From the NCBI GenBank assembly GCA_963695155.1, contig CAVOGD010000003.1, positions 1-64,000 on the forward strand: a stretch of 64,000 bases of DNA, read 5' to 3'. Shown here piece by piece: positions 8,966 through 19,500 of this stretch. Numbering within the stretch: the first letter of the stretch is position 1; the number at the start of each line of letters is the position of its first letter. Under the pieces are notes generated by a model. That model was not told where the DNA came from. It did no database searches and worked only from the letters and a program-made list of their open reading frames with translations. The DNA is from SG8-30 sp963695155 (GTDB taxonomy: Bacteria > Pseudomonadota > Gammaproteobacteria > Steroidobacterales > Steroidobacteraceae). Position numbers and translations under genes: made by a program.

Positions 8966-9158
8966 AAGAGCTGCCAGCTTCGCTGCCTGGCATTGCTTCT
9001 CTTCCTTAATGCCTGCATCCGCCCGAATCACGCGATTCGCGCCGCAATTCCGAATCCCGTATGACGCTGGCTGGCTGCCAAATGCGGTCGACCTCGATTC
9101 AGACTATTTGGCCATATGAAAATGTGGCGATCGGGCCATATCCACGGTATCCTCGCCA

Positions 9159-9476
9159 ATGCCAACGGCTCGTTTCGATTGGGATCCTGCCAAGGACGCC
9201 GAGAACCGGCGCAAGCACGGCGTTTCATTCGAGCAGGCGGAACTGGCGTTCTTCGATCCACGGCGCGTGATTGCACGGGATCTCGAACACAGTGCTGCGG
9301 AGGCGAGGTTCTACTGCTTCGGCCGCGTCGCTGAAGGGGTGCTGACGGTCCGGTTCACCTATCGCCGCGGCGTCATCCGGATCATCGGCGCCGGGTATTG
9401 GCGCAAGGGTAAGAAGATCTATGAAACGCAGGCAAGAGTACAAGGACGAGCCGATCGGCCGGATCGAGGTCGTTGA
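9159..9476 (+). CDS. brnT: BrnT-family toxin (module 1)
   Basis: A 105-residue protein. The N terminus, ARFDWDPAKDAENRRKHGVS followed by FEQAELAFFDP, is the BrnT signature; the later VRFTYRRGVIRIIGAGYWRKG matches the core of this RelE-like ribonuclease fold. BrnT cleaves mRNA and is neutralised by BrnA, the partner encoded downstream. The genes overlap by 56 bp (9421-9476), longer than usual, because the last 18 codons read into brnA. The ATG at 9159 directly precedes the conserved first strand. The upstream region has two copies of GGCCATAT (9110-9117 and 9134-9141), a possible autoregulatory site. Flanked by REP clusters on both sides of the module. Confidence 0.85.
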   Translation: MPTARFDWDPAKDAENRRKHGVSFEQAELAFFDPRRVIARDLEHSAAEARFYCFGRVAEGVLTVRFTYRRGVIRIIGAGYWRKGKKIYETQARVQGRADRPDRGR

Positions 9477-9654
9477 CGACTTCCTGCCGCCACCGGAGCA
9501 GCTCGCGCGCAGGAGCGAGGGCGTCAAGGTGACGATCTCGCTGAGCCGCTCGAGCGTCGAGTTCTTCAAGTCGCATGCGGCCAGGAACAAGACTTCCTAC
9601 CAGAGGATGATCAGGCGGTTGCTGGACGCGTACGCAAGCCACCATTCGAGGTGA
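9421..9654 (+). CDS. brnA: BrnA-family antitoxin (module 1)
   Basis: A 77-residue protein with a basic N terminus (MKRRQEYKDEPIGRIEVVDD) and a C-terminal ribbon-helix-helix (KVTISLSRSSVEFFKSHAARNKTSYQRMIRRLLDAY). BrnA antitoxins bind BrnT and repress the shared promoter through this DNA-binding domain. It starts inside brnT, so translation of the two is coupled. The TGA at 9652-9654 is followed at once by TAGGAGGGGTC, the head of a REP cluster. Confidence 0.85.
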   Translation: MKRRQEYKDEPIGRIEVVDDFLPPPEQLARRSEGVKVTISLSRSSVEFFKSHAARNKTSYQRMIRRLLDAYASHHSR

Positions 9655-9734
9655 TAGGAGGGGTCAGACCCCCAAAGGGGGTCAGACCCCGGAGGATGGG
9701 TCGGGGTCTGACCCGTAGGGGTTCAGGCCCCTCC
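9655..9734. repeat. REP cluster between the two BrnTA modules
   Basis: Two GGGGTCAGACCCC units with a GACCCCCAAAGGGGGTC inner hairpin, then decayed units (GGGGTCTGACCC and GGGGTTCAGGCCCC). The last lacks a perfect match, so older copies decay here. It starts with TAGGAG right after the brnA stop. Confidence 0.88.
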
Positions 9735-9856
9735 GGTACGAGTCGTGCCCTCGAGCTAGTCACCTGCCAATTCGGTCTTTTGCGCCAGTAACGCAGGCCC
9801 CGCACTGCACGGATTTGCCGTCGAATTCCGCGTGAGCTTCCAGCTCTGGCAGAACA

Positions 9857-9885
9857 TTGCCAGATACGCATTATATGCATATACT
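9857..9885 (+). promoter_or_regulatory. Sigma70 promoter and likely BrnA operator for module 2
   Basis: TTGCCA (9857-9862), a 17-bp spacer and TATACT (9880-9885), close to consensus. The spacer and -10 contain the perfect 12-bp palindrome TATATGCATATA (9872-9883). A ribbon-helix-helix dimer such as BrnA binds this kind of site, so autorepression at this spot is likely. The promoter is about 23 bp upstream of the brnT start. Confidence 0.6.
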
Positions 9886-9907
9886 CCGGTTGTGAAGATC
9901 GATCGCC

Positions 9908-10180
9908 GTGAAAGTCGAGTTCGACCCCGCCAAGAACGACACCAACGTCCGAAAGCATGGCGTGTCTCTGGCGGACGGCGACGGCGTGCTGCTGGATCCC
10001 TTGGCGATCACAATCGAGGAAGCCTCATTCGAGGGCGAGTGTCGCTGGGTGACGGTCGGCGTAAATTCACTCGGATCACTGATGGTGGTTGTGTGGACGC
10101 AGCGCGGGGAGTCGATCCGGCTCATCTCGGCCCGTCGGGTGACACCAACGGAACGCAGAGCATATGAAGAAGGAATATGA
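9908..10180 (+). CDS. brnT: BrnT-family toxin (module 2)
   Basis: A 90-residue BrnT with MKVEFDPAKNDTNVRKHGVS at the start and VVVWTQRGESIRLISARRVT near the end, the conserved strand-turn and ending (TERRAYEEG). It is more like the consensus BrnT than the first module and shares little direct identity with it, so the pair is not a recent duplication. It overlaps brnA by 17 bp. Function is expected to be ribosome-independent mRNA cleavage held in check by the partner. Confidence 0.88.
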   Translation: MKVEFDPAKNDTNVRKHGVSLADGDGVLLDPLAITIEEASFEGECRWVTVGVNSLGSLMVVVWTQRGESIRLISARRVTPTERRAYEEGI

Positions 10181-10421
10181 CTTTTCCGCAGGCCGACGCG
10201 GTCCGGTGGTAAAGACCGCCGGGAAGACCCGCATTACGATCTACCTTGATGCCGGGATCGTGGCGCACTTCAAGGCAGAGTCGGAAAGGACTGGGAAGGG
10301 CTATCAGACCCTCATCAATGAGTCGTTGGCGCGGCAGCTGGAGACGGCCGAGAAGCCGGTGACCGCTACACAGCTGCGTCGCATTCTGAGGGAAGAGATA
10401 TCCGCGTCAAGCGGTAGCTGA
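10164..10421 (+). CDS. brnA: BrnA-family antitoxin (module 2)
   Basis: An 85-residue antitoxin with the ribbon-helix-helix strand TRITIYLDAGIVAHFKAESE followed by GKGYQTLINESLARQLE. The acidic-to-basic N terminus, MKKEYDFSAGRRGPVVK, is the part expected to wrap the toxin. It starts 17 bp inside brnT, so the two are coupled. A REP cluster follows 25 bp after the stop. Confidence 0.86.
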   Translation: MKKEYDFSAGRRGPVVKTAGKTRITIYLDAGIVAHFKAESERTGKGYQTLINESLARQLETAEKPVTATQLRRILREEISASSGS

Positions 10422-10446
10422 CTGCGAGGCGTGACGTGGTGCAATT

Positions 10447-10568
10447 GGAGGAGTCAGACCCCGAGGCGGGGTCAGACTCCAAACTCCCGGGGTCTGACCC
10501 TTCCCAGGGTCTGACCCCTCCTCAGAGGCAGCCGGAGGAGTCAGACCCCTGAGAGGGGTCAGACTCCA
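10447..10568. repeat. REP cluster between BrnTA and typA
   Basis: Two covarying hairpin pairs (GGAGTCAGACCCC-GAGGC-GGGGTCAGACTCC and GGAGTCAGACCCC-TGAGA-GGGGTCAGACTCC) separated by two GGGTCTGACCC-type units. The last one ends 16 bp before the TATACT at 10584-10589, a possible -10 of typA, so the repeat occupies the place where its -35 would be. Confidence 0.9.
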
Positions 10569-10622
10569 ATGCAGCGAATACCGTATACTCCGCGCCCTTT
10601 TCGCGCCCAGGCCCTCCCGCCC

Positions 10623-12432
<1,810 letters not shown>

Positions 12433-12436
<4 letters not shown>

Positions 12437-13167
12437 GCCTTGCCCGACAGGCGATACCAGGCCAGCGCGAGGTACTCGTTGACGGCCAGGTCCGACACCT
12501 GCAGGTGGAACGGGCTGGAGTCCCACTCGGCATGCCGCACGCTGCGCGGCAGCTGAAAGTCGGTCGGCGCCGGGATCGGCACCACTCCCTGCTTGCGGAA
12601 GACGCCCACCGCACGTTTCATGTGACCGGCTGACGTCACCAGGAACACCGGCCGTCCGGCCAGCGCCGCCCGCAGGTTCGCCGCGCTGGCCGCCGTGTCG
12701 CCGGCAACGGCGTCGATCAGCAGGCGATCCTGGGGCACGCCCAGCGCGCGCAGTTGCTCACCCATGATCCTCGCCGCCGTCGCCTCGCCTGAAACGATGA
12801 CCCGGCAGTCCGGCCGCCGGGCAAACAGGTTGGCCGCCTCCAGAACGCGCAGCGCCGAGGAGTAACTCAGGCGGCTGCTGAGCGGCATATTGGCGTCATC
12901 CGCGGCATAGGCCGTCAGGACCACGATGTCCCGTGCCTCGGGGTGACGCTGCGGATCCTGCACGGCCGGATACGCATACTCCAGCGGGCTCATCAGCGAC
13001 GTGGCGATCAGGCCGTTGCTGAACAGGAGCAGCAACGCGCCCGCGGCGGCGAGCGGGACGTAGGCCAGGCGGCGCGTGCGGCGGAAGGCGAGCGCCGCGA
13101 TGCCTGCCAGCGCCAGTACGGCTGCGAATCCCGACGGCAGTAGAATGGCCTGGAGATGGTCAATCAT
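12433..13167 (-). CDS. YdcF/ElyC-type DUF218 membrane protein
   Basis: A 244-residue protein. Two hydrophobic helices lie at about 12-30 and 37-60 (LPSGFAAVLALAGIAALAF, YVPLAAAGALLLLF); the rest is a soluble DUF218 domain with IVVLTAYAADD, RVLEAANLFARRPDCRVIVS and FLVTSAGHMKRAVGVFRKQG, the last holding the conserved Ser-Ala-x-His-Met-x-Arg pattern. The family (SanA, ElyC, YdcF) is linked to envelope integrity and polysaccharide carrier metabolism, with biochemical roles mostly unknown. The start is the ATG at 13167, just before the first membrane helix; 8 codons upstream is an alternative. It converges on typA and diverges from the GNAT gene, next to other possible polysaccharide genes. Confidence 0.82.
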
Positions 13168-13292
13168 CGGAGTTACCTGCGAGCCGGCCACCGGCCCCGG
13201 AGTCTACCGGTTATTCTCGTGCCCGTGCCCGAACGGGGCTGCGAACCGCCCGCAGGGCGATGCATGCGCGCCGACGGGGCTGGGAGCGCCGC

Positions 13293-14429
13293 GTGATCCA
13301 GGCAGAGATCATCTGGGACATGGGCCGACTCGGCGCCCTGCATGCAGAGTGGGAGCGCTTGTACGCGGCGGGTCACAGCGAGCCCAGCACCTCCCTGGAG
13401 TGGACCAACGCCCTGCTCGAGTCGCATGTACGGGCCACCGATACCGTGTTTGCCGTGGTGCTGCGCGAGGCGGACCGCATCGTCTCGATCGTCCCGGCCA
13501 TCGTCAGGCGCGAGCAGGGCATCGGGCCGTTCGATGTCGCCATACTGTCCTTCCTGTCGGAACTGCATAACACGCACAGCGACATCCTGCGGACCGCCGA
13601 CCGCGCGGATGTCGTGGCGGCACTGTTCGGCGCCCTGACGTCGGTGCCCTGCCGCTGGGACGTGTTCGCGGTGCGCCGGTTGCTGGAGGCCAGCGAACTC
13701 ACGCGGCACATGACCGAATTCGTCGGCCAGTCCGCCTATCCCTGCCGGATCCGCCGCGAGCAGCCTTCGTTCATCCTCGACCTGGGCCAGGGCTACGACC
13801 ATTTCCTGCGCTCGCGCAGCGGCAAGTTCCGCAACTACCTCAGGAGGAAGACCCGGCAACTCAACAGCCTCGGGCAGGTCAGGGTGCGTCGCGCCGGCCG
13901 CGACCTGGGCCTGGCGGATGCCTATGCCGACGTGCTGGCCGTCGATACACGCAGCTGGAAACACGCGAATGGCTCGTCGATCCCCGCCCGGGCGGAACAA
14001 CTGCCCTTCTATCGCCTGCTGTGCGAGGAAGCGCTGCGCCGCGACCGGCTGCACCTGACCCTGATGTACCTGGACGACCGCCCGATCGCGTTCAACCTCG
14101 GCCTGACCCTGCAGGATCGCTACTACTACATCAAGACCAGCTTCGACGAAGAATTCCGCAGCGCCAGTCCGGCGACCGTGATGCGCGCAGCGCTCGTCGA
14201 GACGCTGATCGACGAGGGCGTGCGCGTGCTCGACTTCCCGGCCGAGCCGTACAAGTGGGAGGAGCAGTGGACCGACCAGAAGCGCTGGCACCGGTCCATC
14301 CTCCTGTTCAACCGCACGCCGCGGGGGCTCTTCTATCGCGCCGTCATCGGCCTGCGCGATGCGTTTCGGCGCGATGTGGGCGGCGATGACGTGCAGTACG
14401 TCGATTCAAGGAAGCAGGGTCCTCAGTGA
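13293..14429 (+). CDS. FemAB/CelD-like GNAT-fold acyltransferase
   Basis: A 378-residue protein with a double GNAT-type (Acetyltransf_6) arrangement: an N-terminal half with SLEWTNALLESH and an acetyltransferase half with RSGKFRNYLRRKTRQL, YLDDRPIAFNLGLTLQDRYYYIKTSFD and VLDFPAEPYKWEEQW. FNLG...YYYIKTSFDEEF.....SPA is the core of CelD/FemAB-related acyltransferases often found in polysaccharide clusters. The GTG at 13293 has GGGAG seven bases upstream; the ATG at 13260 has no clear ribosome-binding site. The next genes are alpha/beta hydrolases like those beside exosortase-type polysaccharide loci, so it may acylate a sugar polymer or its precursor. Substrate unknown. Its 3' end overlaps the opposite hydrolase gene by 24 bp. 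Confidence 0.75.
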   Translation: MIQAEIIWDMGRLGALHAEWERLYAAGHSEPSTSLEWTNALLESHVRATDTVFAVVLREADRIVSIVPAIVRREQGIGPFDVAILSFLSELHNTHSDILRTADRADVVAALFGALTSVPCRWDVFAVRRLLEASELTRHMTEFVGQSAYPCRIRREQPSFILDLGQGYDHFLRSRSGKFRNYLRRKTRQLNSLGQVRVRRAGRDLGLADAYADVLAVDTRSWKHANGSSIPARAEQLPFYRLLCEEALRRDRLHLTLMYLDDRPIAFNLGLTLQDRYYYIKTSFDEEFRSASPATVMRAALVETLIDEGVRVLDFPAEPYKWEEQWTDQKRWHRSILLFNRTPRGLFYRAVIGLRDAFRRDVGGDDVQYVDSRKQGPQ

Positions 14430-15483
14430 CGCAATCGCGTGCGGCGCCGCCGCAAGCAGTTGGTCTGCGCCGGGACTATGGCCGACGCCTAGCGGCAGCC
14501 ACGCTACAGGCAAGAAGCTAGGACGCTGCGGCGGGCGGGTGCTCCGGTCGAGCCACTTGGCTGCGACGTCGAGCAGTTCCGCGGTCCACTGCGGGTCGGA
14601 CATGATGTGGTTGGCGCCTGGAATCGTGTGCAGGAGATAGCCGGGACTGGCAGGGTCTATGCGGCTGCGGTTGCGTTCCACGAACTTCTCCTCGAACTGG
14701 GCCTGCAAACGGTCGCCGCCGCTGTAGACCAGCAACGCCGGGCGACCGCTGTCCAGCAGGCGGAAGAAGGCAGGAGCGAACAAGGGGTTCGTGTCGTCGG
14801 CGACCGTGCCGCCGGGCGTGGGCTCCGGCTCCAGGCCGAGCGCCTTGCTGAGGCCGAAGGCGCGCAAGGTGACTGCGCCAGATCACGCGGTAGTGTGGAA
14901 CCGAGCCCGTCAGGAACTTGAACCAGGACTCGCGGGCGAAACAGACGCTTGCGCAGGAACCCCTGCGCGCCTCCGCCGCCTGCTGGCGCGTCAGGAAGCG
15001 ATCCCAGTTCTGGCTTCGCCGCCGTCGAGGACTACCGGCAGGCCGATGCCGAGCAGCGACACGATGCGCCGATCCCTCTGGCCGCCGTCAGCAACGCGCT
15101 GATCGAGCCCCCGCACAGGCCCGAGCCGACGAACCTGTCAATGCCGCACTCGGATCTGACATCCAGTCCATCGCCGCGATCGTGTCGTCGACGTACCGAC
15201 CGGCCTGGATGGTGTTGTACATGTCGGCCAGCAGGTCCTCCTCGAGTTCGCCCTCGGAGTCGCCGAGGCCGTAGTAGTCGAAGCGCAGCACATGGAAACC
15301 CAGCGGCACGAGGCGGGCGGCGATCTTCAGGTACAGGCGGTGCGGGCCGACGCGGCCCTTGATGCCCGGCGACAGCAGCAGCACGCAGACGCCTCGCGCC
15401 GCGGCCGGCTGCGGCTCGTGCAGCATGCCGTGCAGGGTCATGCCCTGGCGGTTGCGGAAGCTGACGCAGCGCGCGTCGCTCAT
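14406..15483 (-). pseudogene. Alpha/beta hydrolase, exosortase-associated type (multiple frame breaks)
   Basis: Successive frames give an alpha/beta hydrolase of about 340 residues. It starts MSDARCVSFRNRQGMTLHGM and has VCVLLLSPGIKGRVGPHRLY, FHVLRFDYYGLGDSEGELEE (oxyanion loop and acid region), the elbow CGIDRFVGSGLCGGSISALL, and at the end FFRLLDSGRPALLVYSGGDR and LHTIPGANHIMSDPQWTAEL, where the Asp and His of the triad lie. The nucleophile elbow reads GLCGG, that is Cys instead of the usual Ser. Several +1 breaks lie at about 14880-15160. The family resembles hydrolases annotated beside exosortase systems; no exosortase is in the window. The ATG overlaps the stop of the next gene upstream (ATGA), so the two hydrolases form a unit. 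Confidence 0.62.
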
Positions 15484-16298
15484 GGCGCTCGCTCCCAGCC
15501 AGTCGCACGGTCACTTGCTGGAGATTCGCGGCACGACGGTAGAAGGGTCTGGATCTCCCGCCAGAACGGATCCTCGACGGCCGTGGTGAGCCGAACGTCG
15601 GGGCATGCGGCGGCGAGCGCTGCCAGGTCCTCGCGCGGCGGCGCTGCGCGTGCGGCGATGGACACGATCGGCAGGCAGCGGAACAGTCCGATCAGTGCTC
15701 GTCGAGCCGCAGGCCGACACCTCGCGGAACAGCGCCCCGGACCAACTCATAGCCCTCGATGTTGACCGTCTCGCCACCCGCCAGGCGTTGGGCGAGGGCC
15801 TCGCGGTTCTCGATGACCTTGCCGTGCAGGGCCATCTGGTACATGAGGTTGGTCCGGAGCACCGCCTGCATGTAGTCGGCGCCGTTCGTGACCGGGATCC
15901 CACAGCACCAGGCGCTGCACGTCGTCGCGTTGCGTCGCCGCGACGGCCGCGATGGTGGCGCCGAGCCGCAGCCCGACCAGCGTGATGTCGGCGACGCCCG
16001 GCACCAGCCGCTTGAGGGAGTCGATCGCGAACGCGGTGTCCTCGATACGCGTGGCGAGGTCGGTGTCCTCGAAGGACCGGTCGCTGTCGCCCTCGCCGCG
16101 GAAGTCGAAACGCAGGACCGCGTAGCCGTGCGCGGCCAGTTCGCGCGCAAAGCTCACGAACACGCGGTGTGACCAGAGCTTCTCCTCCGCCAGCGGTGCG
16201 CACAGGACGACGCCGCGGGTCGTGGCGGCATCGGGGAGATGCAGAAAGGCGAACAGCCTCTCCGTCCCGCGCTGCAGGAACATCGCCTGTTCGGTCAC
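15480..16298 (-). pseudogene. Second alpha/beta hydrolase, exosortase-associated type (frame breaks)
   Basis: The N-terminal half is clear: MFLQRGTERLFAFLHLPDAA, GVVLCAPLAEEKLWSHRVFV, AVLRFDFRGEGDSDRSFEDT and then the elbow DITLVGLRLGATIAAVAAT. The elbow is GLRLG, with Arg where a catalytic Ser normally sits, so hydrolase activity is doubtful. An extra G at about 15897 (CCC[G]GTCACG) shifts the frame into TNGADYMQAVLRTNLMYQMA, and at least one more break lies at about 15690-15740 before the SIAARAAPPREDLAALAAAC end. The likely start is GTG 16298 (VTEQAMFLQ) or the ATG at 16283. It is transcribed first, with the other hydrolase directly downstream, and may act on lipids or glycans during envelope polysaccharide synthesis. 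Confidence 0.6.
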
Positions 16299-16372
16299 CT
16301 GTTTCCGCGCCCGTAGAACAATGAGAGCGCGAATGATAGGGCAAGCGCTGGATGGCACCAAACGAGGCGGTG

Positions 16373-16459
16373 TAGGAGGGGTCAGACCCCGAAGCGGGGT
16401 CAGACCCCGAAGCCGTGTGGTATCGGAGGGGTCAGACCCCGAGGCGGGGTCTGACCCCA
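16373..16459. repeat. REP cluster upstream of the GGDEF/EAL gene
   Basis: Two pairs of units (GACCCC-GAAGC-GGGGTC, and GACCCC-GAGGC-GGGGTC in mixed orientation). It begins GTGTAGGAGGGGTCAG, with the full GTAG tetranucleotide. It lies between divergent genes, about 110 bp upstream of the GTG start of the signalling protein. Confidence 0.9.
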
Positions 16460-16568
16460 TTCCGGCGCCGTGCGAACCGCGACCTCCGTCACGTCGGGTG
16501 GGCGTCTGCCGCCGTACCATCGGACACATTCTGTCTTATTGCGCCCGGCGCAAGGGAGACCCGTAGCA

Positions 16569-19500
16569 GTGCCGTTGCCAGGCGACCCAGCAAACGTGAT
16601 CCGGCTGCTCCAGCCCGCGTCGGAACGAACCGACGCGTCGGCCGGGCCGCGCACGGAGTCCGGCGAGGGCACCGGCACGCAGCGCCGCACGCACGGTCGC
16701 GGGACGCCGCCGGTTCATGCCCTGCTGGAGCGCCAGCTGCGCGAGGCGGCCGACGCGAACGGCGCGCTGCAGGTGGACGAACTGGTCAGGCTGGTGAGCC
16801 GCCAGTATCGGGCGTTCGAGTCGGACCGCAGTTCGCTGGAGACCGCCTTCCAGCTCGCCGCCGACGACGCGACGCCGGTCGCCGAGGCGCTGAACGAAGA
16901 GGCCATGCACCGTCTGCAGGCCATCGTCGACTACGTCAAGGACGGCATCATCACCTGCGACGACCGCGGCCGCATCGAGAGCATGAACCGGACCGCCGAG
17001 CGGTATTTCGGCGTGCGCCAGTCCGACCTGGTCGGCCAGGCGATAGACAAGCTGCTGCCGGATCTCGCGGCGGAAGGCAACGTCGCCTGGGCACTCGACG
17101 ACCTGGCCTGCGCCGAGGACAACACCCACTACGACCTGGCGGCCAGGGAGACCCAGGCGCGGCACCGCCGCGGCGAGATGATGCCGGCCGAGATCCTGGT
17201 CAGCAAGATGCTGGTCCGCCAGCAGCCGCTCTACATCATCTGCGTGCGCGACACGCTCGAACGCAGCGAGGCGGAGACGGCGCTCAGGGAGAGCGAGGCG
17301 CGTTACCGCGTGCTGGTCGAGAACGCACCCGAGGTCGTGGTCGTCTTCGACGTGGACTCGAACCGGTTCGTGGACTGCAACGAGAACGCCGTGCGCTTCT
17401 TCAAGATGTCGCGCGAGCAGTTGCTGAAGATCGGCCCGCGCGAGGTCAGTCCGCCGATCCAGGAAGACGGCACGGAGTCGTTCGGGGTGGTGCGCGGCAA
17501 CATCGACGCGGCGCTGGCCGGCGGCACGCCGGTGTTCGAGTGGCTGCACCGCGACGCCGAGGGCCACGACATCCCCTGCGAAGTGCGCCTGGTGCGGCTG
17601 CAGAACACCGGCGCCAGGCTGCTGCGCACCAGCATCATCGACATCACCGACCGCAAGCGCCTCGAGCGCATCGCGCGCGGCGAGCGCCGCGTCTTCGAGC
17701 TGATCGCCTCGAACGCCGACATCGGCCAGACGCTGGTCGCGATCACCGACGTCGTCGAGCGGGCGCTGCCGCAGTCGATCTGCTGCATCCGCCTCTACGA
17801 CGAGGCCCGCAACGTCCTGCTGCACCGCACGGGCCCCAACCTGCCGCGCGAGTACGTGGCCCTGATGGACGAGGTGCCGGCCGAGATCCGCTACGGTTCC
17901 TGCGCGGCGGCCATCGCGCTGCAGCGCCAGATCATCGTGCCGGACATCCGCGCGGACGCCTTCTGGGAGTACCGTCGCGAGGCAGCGCTCAGGGTGGGGC
18001 TGCAGGCCTGCTGGTCCACGCCGATCCGCTACGCGGACGGGCGGCTGCTGGGCACCTTCGCCACGTACCTGCGGCGCACCGGGCTGCCGTCGCGCCGCGA
18101 CTTCGAACTGATGTCGCGCATGACCCAGCTGTCGCGCATCGCCATCGAGCGCAGCCGCGCCGAGGACGCGCTGCGCGAGAGCGAGGCCCGCTACCGGGGC
18201 CTGTTCGAGAACGTGGTGGAAGGCGTCTACCAGGTCACGCTGGACGGCGAGCTGCTGGCCGCCAACCCGGCGCTGATCCAGATGCTGGGCTACGAGTCGA
18301 TCGACGACCTGCGGGCGGCGGGGCCGACGTCCAGGCTGTACGTCAATCCGGCCGAGCGCGCAGGGCTGCTGGCGCGCCTCATGCGCGACGGCGAACTGGT
18401 CGAGGTCGAGTACCGGCTGCGGCGCAAGGACGGCACGGTCATCGTCGTCAGCGAGAACGCACGCGTCAACCGCGACGCCAAGGGCGCGATCGTGGCGTTC
18501 GAGGGCACGATCACGGACGTCACGGAGCGCAAGCGCGCCGAACTGCGGCTGTTCGCGGAGAAGGAACGCGCCGAGGTGACGCTGCAGTCGATCGCGGACG
18601 CCGTCATCACGACCGACCACGACGGCATCATCGACTACCTGAACCCGATTGCGGTGAACATGACGGGACTGCGGGCCAGCGACGCGGTGGGCCGGCCCGT
18701 CGGCGACGTCATCAAGCTGGTCACGGAGACCAGCCACAAGCCGATCGAGGACCCGATCGCGCGCGCCGTGCGCGAGTGCGCGGCGGTCACGCTGTCCGAC
18801 CAGACCGTGATGATCGGCGCGAGCGGCGAGGAAATCGCCATCCAGGCCAACGCGTCGCCGATCCGCGACCGCGACGGCCACGTGGCCGGCGCGGTCATGG
18901 TGTTCCACGACGTCGGGCGCGAGCGGCGCATGAAGCGGCTGCTGTCCTACCAGGCGGCGCACGACGCCCTGACCGGCCTGATCAACCGCCGCGAGTTCGA
19001 GAGCCGCCTGAACGCGGCGCTGGAGGCGTCGCGCGCCGACCCGGCGGTTTGCCACGTCATGGTCTACGTGGACCTCGACCAGTTCAAGGTGGTCAACGAC
19101 ACCTGCGGCCACCCGGCGGGCGACCAGCTGCTGCGCCAGGTCACGGCGTTGCTGCAGACACGGGTGCGCGCCGCCGACACGCTGGCACGGCTCGGCGGCG
19201 ACGAATTCGGCATCCTGCTCGAGAACTGCACCACCGCCGTCGCGATGCGCATCGCCGAGGGCCTGCGCCAGGCGATCCGCGACTACCGCTTCGTCTGGCT
19301 GGACAACTCGCTGCAGATCGGCGCCTCGATCGGCATGGTGGAGATCACCGCCGCGACCGAGAGCGTGGCCGAGCTGCTGGCGGCGGCGGACGTGGCCTGC
19401 TACTCGGCCAAGGACGGCGGCCGCAACCGGGTGCACATCTACGACGCCGAGAGCGCCTCGGCGCGGCATCGCGAGATGCGCTGGGTGTCGCGCATCACCA

